DNA of 64,000 nucleotides, from assembly GCA_947642455.1 (NCBI GenBank), contig CANRSN010000003.1:51706-115705 (forward strand), written 5' to 3'. The notes under the pieces were generated by a model. It saw only the letters and a list, made by a program, of their open reading frames with translations. It did not search any database and was not told where the DNA came from. Positions 30,077 to 41,361 of this stretch are shown in pieces. The stretch comes from an uncultured Clostridiaceae bacterium. GTDB taxonomy: Bacteria; Bacillota; Clostridia; TANB77; CAG-508. The position numbers and the translations under genes were made by a program. How positions within the stretch are numbered: position 1 is the first letter of the stretch; each line of letters opens with the position of its first letter.

Positions 30077-30739
30077 TTATTGTACAAATAGTTTTAAAAA
30101 GCCAATAAAAATTAATAAAAATCCTGATACAATTGACCATAGGTTATTAGGCAAGTGAGTAAAATTATTTAATTTTCTTCCTAACCAGTTTCCAAAACTT
30201 AAAAATATAAGTTGGAAAAAACTAATAAAAAAAGGAAAAAGGTTTGTATTAATACCAATTATACTTCCACCAATACCAATACAAAGGCTATCTAAAGATA
30301 AAGCAAATCCTAAAAAGAGCGATTCTTTTGCATCAATCAATTTAGAATTATCAAAATCAGAATTAGCAGGATTTTTTATTATTTGAATAGTAATACCTAA
30401 AAAACGAATAAAAAAACGATATACTTTTTCTGTTTCTACAGATGAAATATTCCTTTGTATATTTGGAGTATTTTTCTCTTGTTTGAGAGCCTGAAACATA
30501 ATAAAAACTCCCATTAAAATTAATAAAATGCTACCAATAGAAGCAGATAAAAATGTAGGAAAAATAGAAACTATACTATTTCCAAACCAAAGGGAAATAA
30601 TACTAATAAAAAATGAAATTGCAAAAATAATAATTTTTCCCACATGAGAAATTTTTGTATTTTTTATTCCATATGTAATACCTATTCCTAAGGAATCAAT
30701 GCTACTAGAAATTGCAAGAAACAAAGAATTAATTAACAT
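30077..30739 (-). CDS. ytaF: Sporulation membrane protein YtaF (MntP-related)
   Basis: About 220 residues. ATG at 30739 is preferred to the GTG at 30748 because GAGG lies eight bases upstream of it. Two similar halves of three helices each carry the repeated motif SSIDSLGIGITYG and ALSLDSLCIGIGG; a loop has the YtaF-typical KNPANSDFDNSKLIDAKES. YtaF is a sporulation-associated member of the MntP family. A perfect Spo0A-type box lies 45 bases upstream. Confidence 0.85.
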   Translation of the reverse strand: MLINSLFLAISSSIDSLGIGITYGIKNTKISHVGKIIIFAISFFISIISLWFGNSIVSIFPTFLSASIGSILLILMGVFIMFQALKQEKNTPNIQRNISSVETEKVYRFFIRFLGITIQIIKNPANSDFDNSKLIDAKESLFLGFALSLDSLCIGIGGSIIGINTNLFPFFISFFQLIFLSFGNWLGRKLNNFTHLPNNLWSIVSGFLLIFIGFLKLFVQ

Positions 30740-30783
30740 AAATAACACCTCGTATAGTATAATATGAAATAAAGCAAAAAGTG

Positions 30784-30790
30784 TGTCGAA
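30784..30790. promoter_or_regulatory. Putative Spo0A box upstream of ytaF
   Basis: TGTCGAA, a perfect match to the Spo0A box core, in the divergent region between ytaF (minus) and the CCA-adding enzyme gene (plus). A 7-base match can occur by chance; the sporulation neighbour makes it worth noting. Confidence 0.4.
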
Positions 30791-30903
30791 AAAAGTATAA
30801 TAGTATATTTGGTATTTTTTAAAATATCAAAAACTAAAGTAACTATATCCCATAGAGTTACTGATATACGAAAATAGAGAATAATTTAGAGATAGGAGAA
30901 ATT

Positions 30904-32175
30904 ATGGAAGATATCAGAGTAATTGCAAATAAAATAAAAGTTGCAGGTGGAAGGTTGTATTTAGTTGGAGGAGCGGTAAGAGATGAATTATTAAATAATA
31001 TTACTCATGATGAAGATTATTGTATAACAGGTTTAACATTAAAAGAATTTAATAATATTTTCCCTAATGCTCACATAAGAGGAAAATCTTTTGCAGTATT
31101 TGATATAGATGGTAAAGAATTTGCTATGGCAAGAACAGAGTCAAAGCAGGGAAAAGGACATAAGGAATTTTCAATTGAAACTAATAAAAATATCACTATA
31201 CAGCAAGATTTAGCACGTAGAGATATTACAATTAATGCAATAGCAAAAGATATTTTGACTAATGAAATAATAGATCCTTTTAATGGAGTACAAGACTTAA
31301 ATAAAAAAATAATTAGAGCAACAACAGACCATTTCAAAGAAGATCCTTTAAGAGTATATAGAGTTGCTAGGTTTGCAGCAAAATTAAATTTTACGGTAGA
31401 AGAAAATACTATAGAAATGATGAAAGAATTAAAAAATGAGTTAAATACTTTATCAAAGGAAAGGGTTTTTATAGAATTTAGTAAAGCATTACAAACAGAT
31501 AAACCATCAATTTTTTTTGAGATATTAAAAAAAGCCAAACTTTTAGATATTCATTTTAAAGAAATTAATGATTTAATTGGAGCAATACAACCTATTAAGT
31601 ATCATCCAGAGGGTGATTCATATAATCATTCAATGTTAGTATTAGACAAGGCAGCAAATTTAACAAAAAACTTTGAAAAAAATAGAAAATTAGAAATACG
31701 ATTTTCTGCTTTAGTACATGACTTAGGCAAAGGTACAACTCCCAAAAATCTATATCCTCATCATTATGGGCATGAAGATAGAGGAGTAGAATTAGTAAGT
31801 TCTTTGGGAAATAGAATAAAAACACCTAATAGATGGATTAAATGCGGAAGAACTGCTTGTAAGGAACATATGAGAGGTGGAATTTTTGAAAAAATGAAAC
31901 CATCTAAGAAAATTGATTTTATTGAGAGAGTTGATAAATCTATATTGGGATTAGATGGTCTACAAATTGTAGTAATATCTGATAAAACTAGTGGTGGCAG
32001 ACAGTATAATGTAAATGAATTCGATTTTGAAAAAGTTGGTAAACAATGTTTGAATGAAATAACAGGAGAATATGTCAAAAAAAAATATCAAATATCAGGG
32101 ATACAAGTAAAGGAAAAATTACATGAAGAAAGAATAAAATGGATAAAAAAACATGATACAAGAGCATCCAAATAA
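30904..32175 (+). CDS. cca: CCA tRNA nucleotidyltransferase with HD domain
   Basis: A 423-residue class II nucleotidyltransferase. GGAVRD near residue 22 is followed by the metal-binding DED, the nucleotide-selecting RRDITINAIA, and the helical neck with VYRVARFAAKL. A C-terminal HD domain has ALVHDLGKG. This matches CCA-adding enzymes or closely related poly(A) polymerases. tRNA-Leu in the window encodes its CCA, so repair of tRNA ends is one probable duty. The stop codon lies inside a terminator-like hairpin. Confidence 0.88.
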   Translation: MEDIRVIANKIKVAGGRLYLVGGAVRDELLNNITHDEDYCITGLTLKEFNNIFPNAHIRGKSFAVFDIDGKEFAMARTESKQGKGHKEFSIETNKNITIQQDLARRDITINAIAKDILTNEIIDPFNGVQDLNKKIIRATTDHFKEDPLRVYRVARFAAKLNFTVEENTIEMMKELKNELNTLSKERVFIEFSKALQTDKPSIFFEILKKAKLLDIHFKEINDLIGAIQPIKYHPEGDSYNHSMLVLDKAANLTKNFEKNRKLEIRFSALVHDLGKGTTPKNLYPHHYGHEDRGVELVSSLGNRIKTPNRWIKCGRTACKEHMRGGIFEKMKPSKKIDFIERVDKSILGLDGLQIVVISDKTSGGRQYNVNEFDFEKVGKQCLNEITGEYVKKKYQISGIQVKEKLHEERIKWIKKHDTRASK

Positions 32176-32189
32176 AGATGCTCTTGTAT
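32156..32189 (+). terminator. Hairpin across the stop of cca
   Basis: Perfect 13-base stem, ATACAAGAGCATC against GATGCTCTTGTAT, with an 8-base loop that contains the TAA stop. There is no long T-run after it. Confidence 0.55.
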
Positions 32190-32257
32190 GTGTAAGAATA
32201 CATTAAGTGAAATAATCATTTAGTTCATACTAGATTTTAGAAATTTATTTACAGGTT

Positions 32258-32728
32258 CTATTTTCTAACAAACGTTGTACCTGCAAATGTAACTTCTTGA
32301 AAGAAGTTAATTTTAACTGAAGGATTATCCAGCTTTTTGCAAAATACATGCCAACTATTACCATCATCACTATAAGAATAGTCCACAATATATTTACCAA
32401 CATATATTGAAGTATCAAAGACTTCCTCATCAAAGTTAAGAGGAAGAGATTTAATAAAGTCTACCATCTTTTCTTTAGAGGCTTCATTTATTAAATTTTT
32501 GGATAAATGTAGAATACTGGAGACCGCTTCTAGTGACAGAACAGCCAAATCTTCATGTGAAATAGAATGCTTGCGATAAATTTTTCCGATTGATATCTGT
32601 GTGTTATCACACATTTTCGTTGAGAATGGTGTTTCTGTATAAATAAATCTTTGTGGAACTGGTGCAAAAATTGTTTTTCCTAATTCTAACCGTACTATAT
32701 CACCTTTTTGTAATAAGTATTTTGCCAT
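32258..32728 (-). CDS. Hypothetical protein (156 aa), probably acquired
   Basis: ATG at 32728 follows GAGGAGG. The N-terminus (KGDIVRLELGKTIF, VPQRFIYTETPFS) may form a small beta domain; the rest is mixed and contains WHVFCKKL. No family recognised and no membrane segment. Codon use (a CGG Arg codon at 32690-32692, more C-ending codons) differs from neighbours, suggesting recent transfer. It sits alone between cca and the YhcG remnant. Confidence 0.55.
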   Translation of the reverse strand: MAKYLLQKGDIVRLELGKTIFAPVPQRFIYTETPFSTKMCDNTQISIGKIYRKHSISHEDLAVLSLEAVSSILHLSKNLINEASKEKMVDFIKSLPLNFDEEVFDTSIYVGKYIVDYSYSDDGNSWHVFCKKLDNPSVKINFFQEVTFAGTTFVRK

Positions 32729-33087
32729 ATTAACCTCCTCATGTTTAGATGTAATACATCTTTATATATTATTGAAAAGCTACATACTAAAAGTATAACA
32801 TATTTTACATAAAATAGCAATATAGCTGTTTTTAGTTTCTGCATTTTTTTGAAATAGCAATTTTTAGGCTTAAAATATCTTCTATCAGAATATTAATATT
32901 TATTTTTGCAGTTCTTTAATCTAAAAGAATATATTTCTTGCATTTTCTATAGTAAAATGTTAAAATTTATTAATACAATAACTAAAATGGAAGTTATTGA
33001 AGCAATAATGAGAGAATATAACATATCTATTTTAATACAATACAAAATATGATAATATAACTTAAAAGAAAGTGAGTTGAAATATGT
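32729..33087. other. Intergenic stretch with a half copy of the palindromic element
   Basis: No gene. From about 32837 to 32925 the sequence matches the left half of the palindromic family (arm TTTCTGCATTTTTTTGAAATAGCAA, then GAATATTAATATTTATTTTTGCAGTTCTTTA). It stops where the GC-rich core should begin, so it is a truncated copy. Confidence 0.5.
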
Positions 33088-34039
33088 ATGAGTAATAAAG
33101 AGCTATTTGGGCTAATGCCTATGAGTGAAGTAAACAATGATTTAATAGATATTGAGAAAATATATGATGATATTAGAAATAAAATTATTGTAGCACGAGG
33201 TAAAATGTTAAAACATATTGATACAACTATGGTAGAAGTTTATTGGTATGTCGGAAAAATAACTTATGAATTATCTGAAAATAGCAATAAAGCAAGTTAT
33301 GGAAAGAAAATAATAGAAGCATTGTCTAGTAAATTAACTAATGAATTTGGGGGTGGTTTTTCACCAGTTAGTATTAGAAGAATGCGAAAATTTTATGAAA
33401 TTTATCCAATTTGGTCGGCAGTGCCGACCGAATTAAGTTGGTCACATTTTCAAGAGTTAATAAGAATAGATAGAAAAGAAGAAAGAGAGTTTTACGAAAT
33501 TGAAACAATTAAATCCAATTGGGGTTATAGGGAATTAAATAGACAAATAAATACAAAATTATATGATAGATATTTAATATCTCCAGATAAAAATAAGATT
33601 ATGATAGAGTCAACAAAAGGTTTGATTGAAAAACAACCAGAGGAACTTTTAAAAACTCCTTATATTTTTGAATTTGCTGGATTAAAAGAAAATAAAAATT
33701 ATTTAGAAACAGATTTAGAAAAAGCTTTACTTTCTCATTTGACAGAATTTCTATTAGAATTAGGAAGAGGATTTTCATATGTGGCTAGTCAACAAAGAAT
33801 TAAAATTGGATCTGAATATTATTATCCAGATTTGATATTCTATAACCGTCTTGCAAAATGTTTTGTAATTATGTGCTGATAAAGATGATGCAGTTGTAGA
33901 AATGACATTAGGGGATGATGTAAAGAATGTTTATACTTCAAAATATTTAACTTATTTACCAACGAAAGAAGAATTAATAAAGATTATAAAAGATGAGAAA
34001 GAACTGATTGAATTGGCAAAAGAAAATGAAAAAGAATAA
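33088..34039 (+). pseudogene. YhcG-type (DUF1016) PD-(D/E)XK nuclease with internal deletion
   Basis: The N-terminal half is good DUF1016: EVYWYVGKI, YGKKIIEALS, GFSPVSIRRMRKFY, LSWSHFQELIRI and the start of the nuclease domain with YYPDLIFYNRL. After CFVI (near 33870) the frame breaks. The text resumes in another frame with LCADKDDAVVEMTLGDD and YLPTKEELI, the normal C-terminus. About 40 residues expected between, including the catalytic Asp-x-Lys segment, are missing. So the nuclease is dead. YhcG proteins often accompany restriction systems; none is present here. Confidence 0.8.
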
Positions 34040-34127
34040 TATAGAAACTGAATTTAGAAATAAATTGGTATTTTACACGAATTTTTAGGTTAATAATAGT
34101 CATAATAAAAATAAATGGAGGTAAGAA

Positions 34128-36084
34128 ATGTTTAAATTACACTCAGAATATAAGCCAACAGGCGACCAACCAAAAGCAATAGAATATTTAAGTAAAGGAA
34201 TAATGGAGGGAAAGAAATTCCAGACACTTCTAGGGGTTACAGGCTCAGGAAAAACTTTCACAATGGCAAATATAATTGAAAAAGTGCAAAAACCAACACT
34301 TGTTTTAGCACATAATAAGACACTAGCTGGACAATTATATAGTGAATTTAAAGAATTCTTCCCTGAGAACAATGTTGAATACTTTGTAAGTTATTATGAC
34401 TACTACCAGCCAGAAGCATATATACCATCATCAGACACTTATATAGAGAAAGATTCATCAGTAAATGACGAAATAGACAAATTACGTCATTCAGCAACAG
34501 CAGCTCTTTTTGAAACTAAAAATGTAATAATAGTAGCTTCAGTATCATGTATATATGGTTTAGGAGATCCTATCGATTACGAGCACATGACAGTATCTTT
34601 AAGGCCAAATATGCAAATAAGTAGGAATACAGTATTAAAAAAATTAATAGACATGCAATATTCAAGAAATGAATTAGATTTTAAAAGAGGGACATTTAGA
34701 GCAAAAGGTGATATTGTAGAAATATATCCATCTGATGAGAGTGAAAGTGCTATAAGAGTAGAATTTTGGGGAGACGAAGTTGAAAAAATTTCTGAAATAA
34801 ATCCATTAACAGGAAAAACAATAGGAATAAGAAATCATATAATGATATTTCCAAACTCCCACTATGTAACAACTTCTGACAAAATGGAAAGAGCTATAAA
34901 AACAATTGAGCAAGAAATGGAAGAACAGGTAGCAAAATTTAAAGCAGAAGGGAAATTAATAGAAGCACAAAGAATAGAAGAAAGAACAAATTTTGATATA
35001 GAAATGATGAAAGAAACGGGATTTTGTCAAGGTATCGAAAATTATTCTAGACATATAAGTGGAAGAGAAGCAGGTTCACCACCATTTACACTATTTGATT
35101 ATTTCCCAGAAGATTTTTTACTACTAATAGATGAATCACATGCAACAATACCACAAGTAAGAGCTATGTATAATGGAGACAGAGCAAGAAAAGAATCACT
35201 TGTAAAATATGGTTTTAGACTTCCATCAGCATTTGATAATAGACCACTAAAATTTGAGGAGTTTGAGAAAAAAATAAATCAGTGTATTTTTGTAAGTGCT
35301 ACACCTGCAGACTATGAGAAGGAACATTCAAAAGATAATGTTGTAGAACAAATTATACGACCTACTGGATTATTAGACCCTAGAATAGAAGTCAAACCAG
35401 TAACAAATCAAGTAGATGATTTAATAGAACAAATAAGAATTAGAATAGAAAAGCATGAAAGAGTATTAGTTACTACATTAACTAAAAAAATGGCAGAAGA
35501 CTTAACAGCATATTTAGCAGGAATAGATATAAAAGTAAGATACATGCACTCAGACATAAAAGCACTAGAAAGAATGGAAATAATTAGAGATTTAAGATTA
35601 CGGTGAATTTGATGTTTTAGTAGGAATAAATCTTCTAAGAGAGGGGCTAGATATTCCAGAAGTTTCATTAGTAGCAATATTAGATGCAGACAAAGAAGGC
35701 TTTCTACGTTCAGAACGTTCTTTAATTCAGACAATAGGACGTGCAGCAAGAAATACAGAAGGACAAGTTATTATGTATGCAGATGAACTTACAGACTCAA
35801 TGGAAAAGGCAATTTCAGAAACTAATAGAAGAAGAAAAATTCAATATGCATATAATGAAGAACATGGAATTATTCCAAAAACAATACAAAAATCTATTAG
35901 AGATACTATTAAAGCTAGTATAGTAGAAGAAGCACAAGCAGAATACAATTTAAGTAAAGAAGCGGATTTACAAGAAATTATAGATAAATTAACTGATGAG
36001 ATGCTTAAATATGCACAAGAAATGGAATTTGAAAAAGCAGCAGAAATTCGTGATAAAATTAAGCAATTGACAGGGACAAATTAG
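34128..36084 (+). CDS. uvrB: Excinuclease UvrB, with +1 frameshift at CGG (35601)
   Basis: The frame from ATG 34128 has the UvrB Walker A (GVTGSGKT, residues 36-43), the beta-hairpin region [12 protein letters not shown], and the helicase motifs DESHA and FVSATP. At codon 492 it reads CGG TGA. Skipping C35601 gives [20 protein letters not shown], the almost invariant motif V of UvrB, then QTIGRAARN and the C-terminal UVR motif ([16 protein letters not shown]). The joined protein is 651 residues, normal for UvrB. Since this is a core DNA-repair gene, true inactivation seems unlikely. Recoding at CGG or a sequencing error must be considered. uvrA is nearby at 37838. Confidence 0.9.
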
Positions 36085-36197
36085 TAGTTAGAATAGTACA
36101 ATTTTTGAATAGCTATTAATATTATTTATAAAAAAATATTTTTACAATAAAGTAAATAGGAGGTGTATTGTTGCATTAATAATAAGCAACATAAATT

Positions 36198-37752
36198 ATG
36201 AGAAAAAGAAATTTATTATTAATATTTATAATTGGAATAGTATGTACATTTGTATTAGGTACTACCAAGTGTAGTGCACAAGAAAATATAGAAGTAGGAG
36301 ATTTTACATATAAGATTATAAATGAGCAAGAAAAAACAGTTGAGATTGTAAAATATGTGAAATATTATGATTATACAGAAGTAAATATACCAAATAAAGT
36401 TGAAATAAATGGAACAATATATAATGTAACACAAATAGGGCAATGTGCATTTTTGGAATGTGAAAAAATAGAAAAAATAGTAATTCCAAATAGTGTAATA
36501 TATAGGAAATATGGCGTTTTATAAATGTAGTAATTTACAAAAAGTAGAGTTTTCAGATAACAATAATGACATATATATAGGTGGTGGAGCATTTTCAAAA
36601 ACAGGGATAAAAGATATAAAATTACCATCTGGTATTGAAAATATAAATGTTGAATTGTTCCAAGAATGTATATATTTAGAAAAAATAGTAATTCCTGATA
36701 GTGTAATAGAAATAAGCGAACAGGCTTTTTCAGGTTGCACTAGCTTAAAAAGTATTACAATTCCAGAAAGTGTAGTTGATATACAATATAAGGCGTTTGA
36801 GAGTTGTACTAGTTTAGAACATGTAATTCTTCCAAATAGCGTAAAAAAGATGGAAGGAGCATTTTATAATTGTACTGCTTTGAAAGAAATAAATATACCA
36901 GAAAATGTATTTGAAATAAGCAATGAGAATTTTTATGGTTGTAGTTCATTGAAAAGTATATCACTACCAAATAATATTAATAGTATAGGATATAGTGCAT
37001 TTCAAAATTGTACAGGACTAGAGGAAGTAATATTTGTTAATGAAGAAATTGGAGGAATTGGATATAGTGCATTTCAAAATTGCATAAGTCTAAAAAAAGT
37101 AACCTTAAAATTAAGCTCAGTTAGTGAAATAGGAAGCAGAGCCTTTAGTGATTGTAAAAATTTAGAAGAAGTTATAATTAGTAGTGATGAAATGGGTGGC
37201 ATAAACATTTATTCTGGAGCTTTTATGGATTGTACAAAATTAAAAAAAGTTGAATTGCCATATAGATCTATTTTATCTGGAAGTGTTTTTTATGGTTGTA
37301 CAAATTTACAAACAATTAAAACATCAGCACACATCTATGATAAAGCCTTTTATAATTGTACAAGTTTAAATACTATAATAATGCCTAAATCTGGAGGAGG
37401 AAATGTACGAACATATGCGTTTAATAATTGTAAAAGTCTGCAAAATATTGTACTTCCAGAAGATACAACAGAGATAGGAATAAGAGCATTTAATGACTGT
37501 AGTAATTTGCAATGTATAGTTATTCCCAAAAGCGTAACAATTATAGGATTAAAAGCATTTAATGGTTGTAATAATCTTACTATTTATACATATAAAGGTT
37601 CATATGCTGAAAGTTATGCAAAAGAAAATAATATAAAAGTAGTATTATTACAAGAATATGAAAAAGGTGATGTAAACAATGATGGAAAAATAAATACACT
37701 AGATGCAGTAAGAATATTACAATATATAGCCAAAAAAATAACTAAATTATAA
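36198..37752 (+). pseudogene. BspA-type leucine-rich repeat protein with dockerin-like end, frameshifted
   Basis: Signal peptide (residues 1-27), then BspA/LRR_5 repeats of the type IVIPNSVxxIGxxAFxxC, about 13 by eye, and a C-terminal GDVNNDGKINTLDAVRILQYIA. That end is a dockerin-type calcium-binding repeat (only one clearly visible). The frame breaks near 36500: two bases seem missing between SVI and IGNMAF. Unlike the CGG cases, the repeat spacing here argues for a real 2-base deletion or error. An extracellular protein, perhaps adhesive or anchored to a cohesin. It lies between uvrB and uvrA, which is unusual. Confidence 0.78.
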
Positions 37753-37774
37753 GTATTGAATTTTATCCAAACTC

Positions 37775-37803
37775 TTGTTTTTATTTTCGAAATATAGTAT
37801 AAT
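37775..37803 (+). promoter_or_regulatory. Promoter of uvrA
   Basis: TTGTTT (37775-37780), 17-base spacer, TATAAT (37798-37803), 35 bases before uvrA: uvrA is transcribed independently of uvrB. Confidence 0.6.
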
Positions 37804-37837
37804 ACTCGTGAAAAAACTATAAAGGAAGGAAAATAAT

Positions 37838-40669
37838 ATGAATGATAAAATAGTAATAAAAGGGGCAAAAGAGCATAATTTAAAAAACATAAACTTAGAA
37901 ATACCAAGAGACAAATTAGTAGTAATAACAGGACTTTCAGGTTCAGGCAAATCATCTTTAGCGTTTGACACACTATATGCAGAAGGGCAAAGAAGGTATG
38001 TAGAAAGTTTATCATCATATGCAAGGCAATTCTTAGGGTTAATGGAAAAGCCAGAAGTAGAGTCAATAGATGGCTTATCACCAGCAATATCAATAGATCA
38101 AAAAACAACTTCAAAAAATCCTCGTTCAACAGTAGGAACAGTAACAGAAATATATGATTATATACGTTTATTATATGCAAGAATAGGAATACCATATTGT
38201 CCTAAATGTGGAAGAAAAATAGAAAAGCAAACAATAGATCAAATGGTAGATAGTATATTAGAACTTCCAGAAGGAACAAAAATACAAGTATTATCACCAA
38301 TAGTAAGAGGAAGAAAAGGTGAATTTGTAAAACAATTAGAAAGCTACCAAAAAGAAGGCTTTGTAAGAGCTAGAGTAGATGGAGAAACTGTAGAATTAAC
38401 AGACGACTTACAAATAGATAGAAAGAAAAAGCATAATATAGAATTAATAGTAGATAGGTTAGTAGTAAAAGAAGATATACGTTCAAGGCTAGCAGAATCA
38501 GTAGAAATAGCATTAAAAAACGCAAACAATTTAGTAATAATAGAAGATTCAACAAATAAAAAGGAGATGTTATTTAGCGGAAATTATGCCTGTCCAGAAT
38601 GTAATATAAGTTTTGATGAACTATCTCCAAGGTTATTTTCATTTAATAATCCATTTGGAGCTTGTTCAACATGTACAGGTTTAGGTTTTTTAATGAGAAT
38701 GGATGAAGACTTAATAATTCCAGATAAAAACAAAACATTATATGATGGAGTAAAAGCCTTTGGTTCAAGTACAATGAAAAAAGGAGATACAATGGCAAAA
38801 ATGTACTTTGAATCAATAGCAAAGCATTATGGAGTAGAGATAAAAGGAGTACCAATTAAAAAATTACCAAAAGACTTTTTAAATAAAATATTATATGGAA
38901 CAGGGGATGAAGTAATAGACTTTGAATACACATCATATTCAGGTACAAGGAAATTTTCATCACCATTTGAAGGAGTTATACCAACATTAGAAAGAAGGCA
39001 TAATGAAACAAAATCTCAAGGAATGAGGGACTTTTATGAATTCTATATGAGAGATAGTGAATGTCCAGACTGTCATGGTTCAAGGCTAAACCAAAATAGT
39101 TTAGCTGTAAAAGTAGGAAGTAAAAACATAAAAGAACTTACAGACATGTCTATAGATAAAATAAAAAACTATCTAAACTCATTAGAGTTGAACAAAAAAG
39201 AGCAAATGATAGCAGATCAAATAATGAAAGAATTAAATAAAAGGTTGCAATTTTTAATAGATGTAGGATTAGAATATTTAACATTATCAAGAGGAGCAGG
39301 AACTTTGTCTGGAGGAGAAGCACAACGTATCAGGTTAGCAACACAAATAGGTTCAGGTTTAACAGGTGTACTTTATATATTAGACGAGCCAAGTATAGGA
39401 CTTCACCAAAGGGATAATGATAGACTAATAGCAACATTAAAAAAATTGCGTGACTTAGGAAATACAGTATTAGTTGTTGAACATGATGAGGACACTATGT
39501 ATGCAGCAGACCAAATTATAGATATAGGACCAGGAGCAGGTGTACATGGAGGAAATGTTTTGGCACAAGGAACAGCAGAAGAAATAAAATTAGTAGAAGG
39601 TTCAATTACAGGAGCATATTTGAGTGGAAGAAAACAAATTCATGTACCTGAAAAAAGAAGAAAATCTAATAAAAAAGCAATAGAAGTAAAAGGTGCAGAA
39701 GAACATAATTTAAAAAACATAAATGTAAAATTTCCACTAGGTCAATTTATATGTGTTACAGGTGTTTCTGGTTCAGGAAAAAGTACTCTAGTAAACGAAA
39801 TATTATATAAAACCATTGCAAAAGAACTTAATGGTTCAAACGAAAGACCAGGAAAATGTAAAGAAGTCAAAGGTTTAGAAAACATAGACAAAATAATAAA
39901 TATAGACCAATCTCCAATAGGAAGAACACCACGTTCAAACCCTGCAACATATACAGGAGTATTTGATAGTATAAGAGACTTATTTGCAGGTACAAATGAA
40001 GCAAAAATGCGTGGTTATGACAAAGGAAGGTTTAGCTTTAATGTACAAGGTGGAAGATGTGAAGCATGTAATGGAGATGGTGTTCTTAAAATAGAAATGC
40101 ACTTTCTATCAGACATATATGTACCTTGCGAAATTTGTAAAGGAAAAAGATATAATAAAGAAACTTTAGAAGTAAAATATAAAGGAAAAACTATAGCAGA
40201 TGTATTAGATATGACTGTTGAAGAAGCTTTAGAATTTTTCAAAAACCTACCAAAAATTAAACAAAAAATTCAGACTTTATACGATGTAGGTTTAGGTTAT
40301 ATTAAACTTGGTCAACCATCTACAACACTTTCTGGAGGAGAAGCTCAAAGAATTAAACTTGCAACAGAACTTTCTAAAAAAGCAACTGGAAAAACCTTAT
40401 ACATTTTAGATGAACCGACTACAGGTCTTCATATTGCTGATGTTCATAGATTAGTAGATATTTTACAACGCTTAGTAGATACAGGAAATAGTATTATTGT
40501 TATAGAACACAATCTAGACTTAATAAAAACAGCAGACCACATTATAGACTTAGGTCCTGAAGGCGGAGACAAAGGAGGTCAAATTGTTGCAATAGGAACT
40601 CCTGAACAAATTATAAAAAATGACCAAAGTTATACTGGCAAATTTTTAAAGAAATACATAGAACACTAA
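37838..40669 (+). CDS. uvrA: Excinuclease UvrA
   Basis: A 943-residue double ABC ATPase. The first Walker A is GLSGSGKSS and the second GVSGSGKST. Two ABC signatures ([10 protein letters not shown]) and DEP Walker B motifs are seen. Zinc-binding Cys clusters are [28 protein letters not shown] and [10 protein letters not shown]. Full length, no frameshift. UvrA scans DNA for damage and loads UvrB. No obvious LexA box at the promoter. Confidence 0.97.
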   Translation: MNDKIVIKGAKEHNLKNINLEIPRDKLVVITGLSGSGKSSLAFDTLYAEGQRRYVESLSSYARQFLGLMEKPEVESIDGLSPAISIDQKTTSKNPRSTVGTVTEIYDYIRLLYARIGIPYCPKCGRKIEKQTIDQMVDSILELPEGTKIQVLSPIVRGRKGEFVKQLESYQKEGFVRARVDGETVELTDDLQIDRKKKHNIELIVDRLVVKEDIRSRLAESVEIALKNANNLVIIEDSTNKKEMLFSGNYACPECNISFDELSPRLFSFNNPFGACSTCTGLGFLMRMDEDLIIPDKNKTLYDGVKAFGSSTMKKGDTMAKMYFESIAKHYGVEIKGVPIKKLPKDFLNKILYGTGDEVIDFEYTSYSGTRKFSSPFEGVIPTLERRHNETKSQGMRDFYEFYMRDSECPDCHGSRLNQNSLAVKVGSKNIKELTDMSIDKIKNYLNSLELNKKEQMIADQIMKELNKRLQFLIDVGLEYLTLSRGAGTLSGGEAQRIRLATQIGSGLTGVLYILDEPSIGLHQRDNDRLIATLKKLRDLGNTVLVVEHDEDTMYAADQIIDIGPGAGVHGGNVLAQGTAEEIKLVEGSITGAYLSGRKQIHVPEKRRKSNKKAIEVKGAEEHNLKNINVKFPLGQFICVTGVSGSGKSTLVNEILYKTIAKELNGSNERPGKCKEVKGLENIDKIINIDQSPIGRTPRSNPATYTGVFDSIRDLFAGTNEAKMRGYDKGRFSFNVQGGRCEACNGDGVLKIEMHFLSDIYVPCEICKGKRYNKETLEVKYKGKTIADVLDMTVEEALEFFKNLPKIKQKIQTLYDVGLGYIKLGQPSTTLSGGEAQRIKLATELSKKATGKTLYILDEPTTGLHIADVHRLVDILQRLVDTGNSIIVIEHNLDLIKTADHIIDLGPEGGDKGGQIVAIGTPEQIIKNDQSYTGKFLKKYIEH

Positions 40670-40700
40670 AAATAGAGAATTTAATCATTTGTTTACAGTA

Positions 40701-40901
40701 TTTTGTAAAATGTAATTTTTAGGCTACAAATATAAAAATATACACGAATATTAATATTTATTTTTAAAAAGTTCTGCGCAGGGAAGCTCCCACAGTGGAC
40801 ATGACCCAGAGCGATTGGCGAAGCCAGTAAAGAACTTTGCAAAAATAAATATTCATATTCGTGTAGGTAATTTTCAATACTAAAAATTACATTTTACAAA
40901 A
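40701..40901. repeat. Palindromic element, copy 3
   Basis: Outer arms TTTTGTAAAATGTAATTTTTAG-type (40701-40722 against 40880-40901, perfect). Inner inverted repeat starting TACACGAATATTAATATTT (40741-40765 against 40841-40865, one mismatch). GC-rich core in the orientation GCGCAGGGAAGCTCCC to GGCGAAGCCAG. Confidence 0.88.
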
Positions 40902-40987
40902 ATAGAAAATATAAGATAGAGAATATTTCCCATTATATAGGTATAATATTCTCTATTTTTAGAAAAAATAAAAATTAAGAAATAAAA

Positions 40988-41074
40988 TTATCTATTGTTA
41001 TTATTTTGATTATTGTTATTATTATTGTTTCTATTATCCTTATTATTATTTTTGTTATTATTTTTTTCTGACAT
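40988..41074 (-). CDS. Asparagine-rich micropeptide
   Basis: A 28-codon frame from ATG 41074 to TAA 40988, with a very good GGAGGTG ribosome site nine bases upstream. The product is M-S-E-K followed by runs of Asn broken by Lys, Asp, Arg and Gln, and ends in Arg. Mainly simple-sequence AAT/AAC codons, so it may be only a repeat; the ribosome site and clean ends support expression. Confidence 0.4.
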   Translation of the reverse strand: MSEKNNNKNNNKDNRNNNNNNNQNNNNR

Positions 41075-41361
41075 ACAAATGCACCTCCAATTCTAATAGT
41101 CACCATTTACAATATATGTTTACAACGATTATGATTTATTTGTAAGTAGTAACTTTTATTAGTTACAGTTTACAATATATTTAAATAGGAGTTTTAATTT
41201 TTAGATGTAAATCGTAACTCTTCTAAAAATATTTTTAACAATATTATGAAAAAATATACAAAAAAATAAAAAAATATATTATAATAGTCAAAAAACAAAT
41301 ATTAATGCTGTCTGGTATAATATTTGAATTATAAAATGTAGTCAAAAATAGGAGGATAGAA

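Noticed and set aside
33415-33431. Small palindrome TCGGCAGTGCCGA as an operator
   Set aside because: It lies inside the coding part of the YhcG remnant and encodes conserved residues; probably chance.
36495-36512. LRR gene frameshift as a fourth recoding site (AGG codon at 36504)
   Set aside because: AGG is read normally in many native genes here, and the repeat spacing (five instead of six residues) indicates a 2-base deletion.
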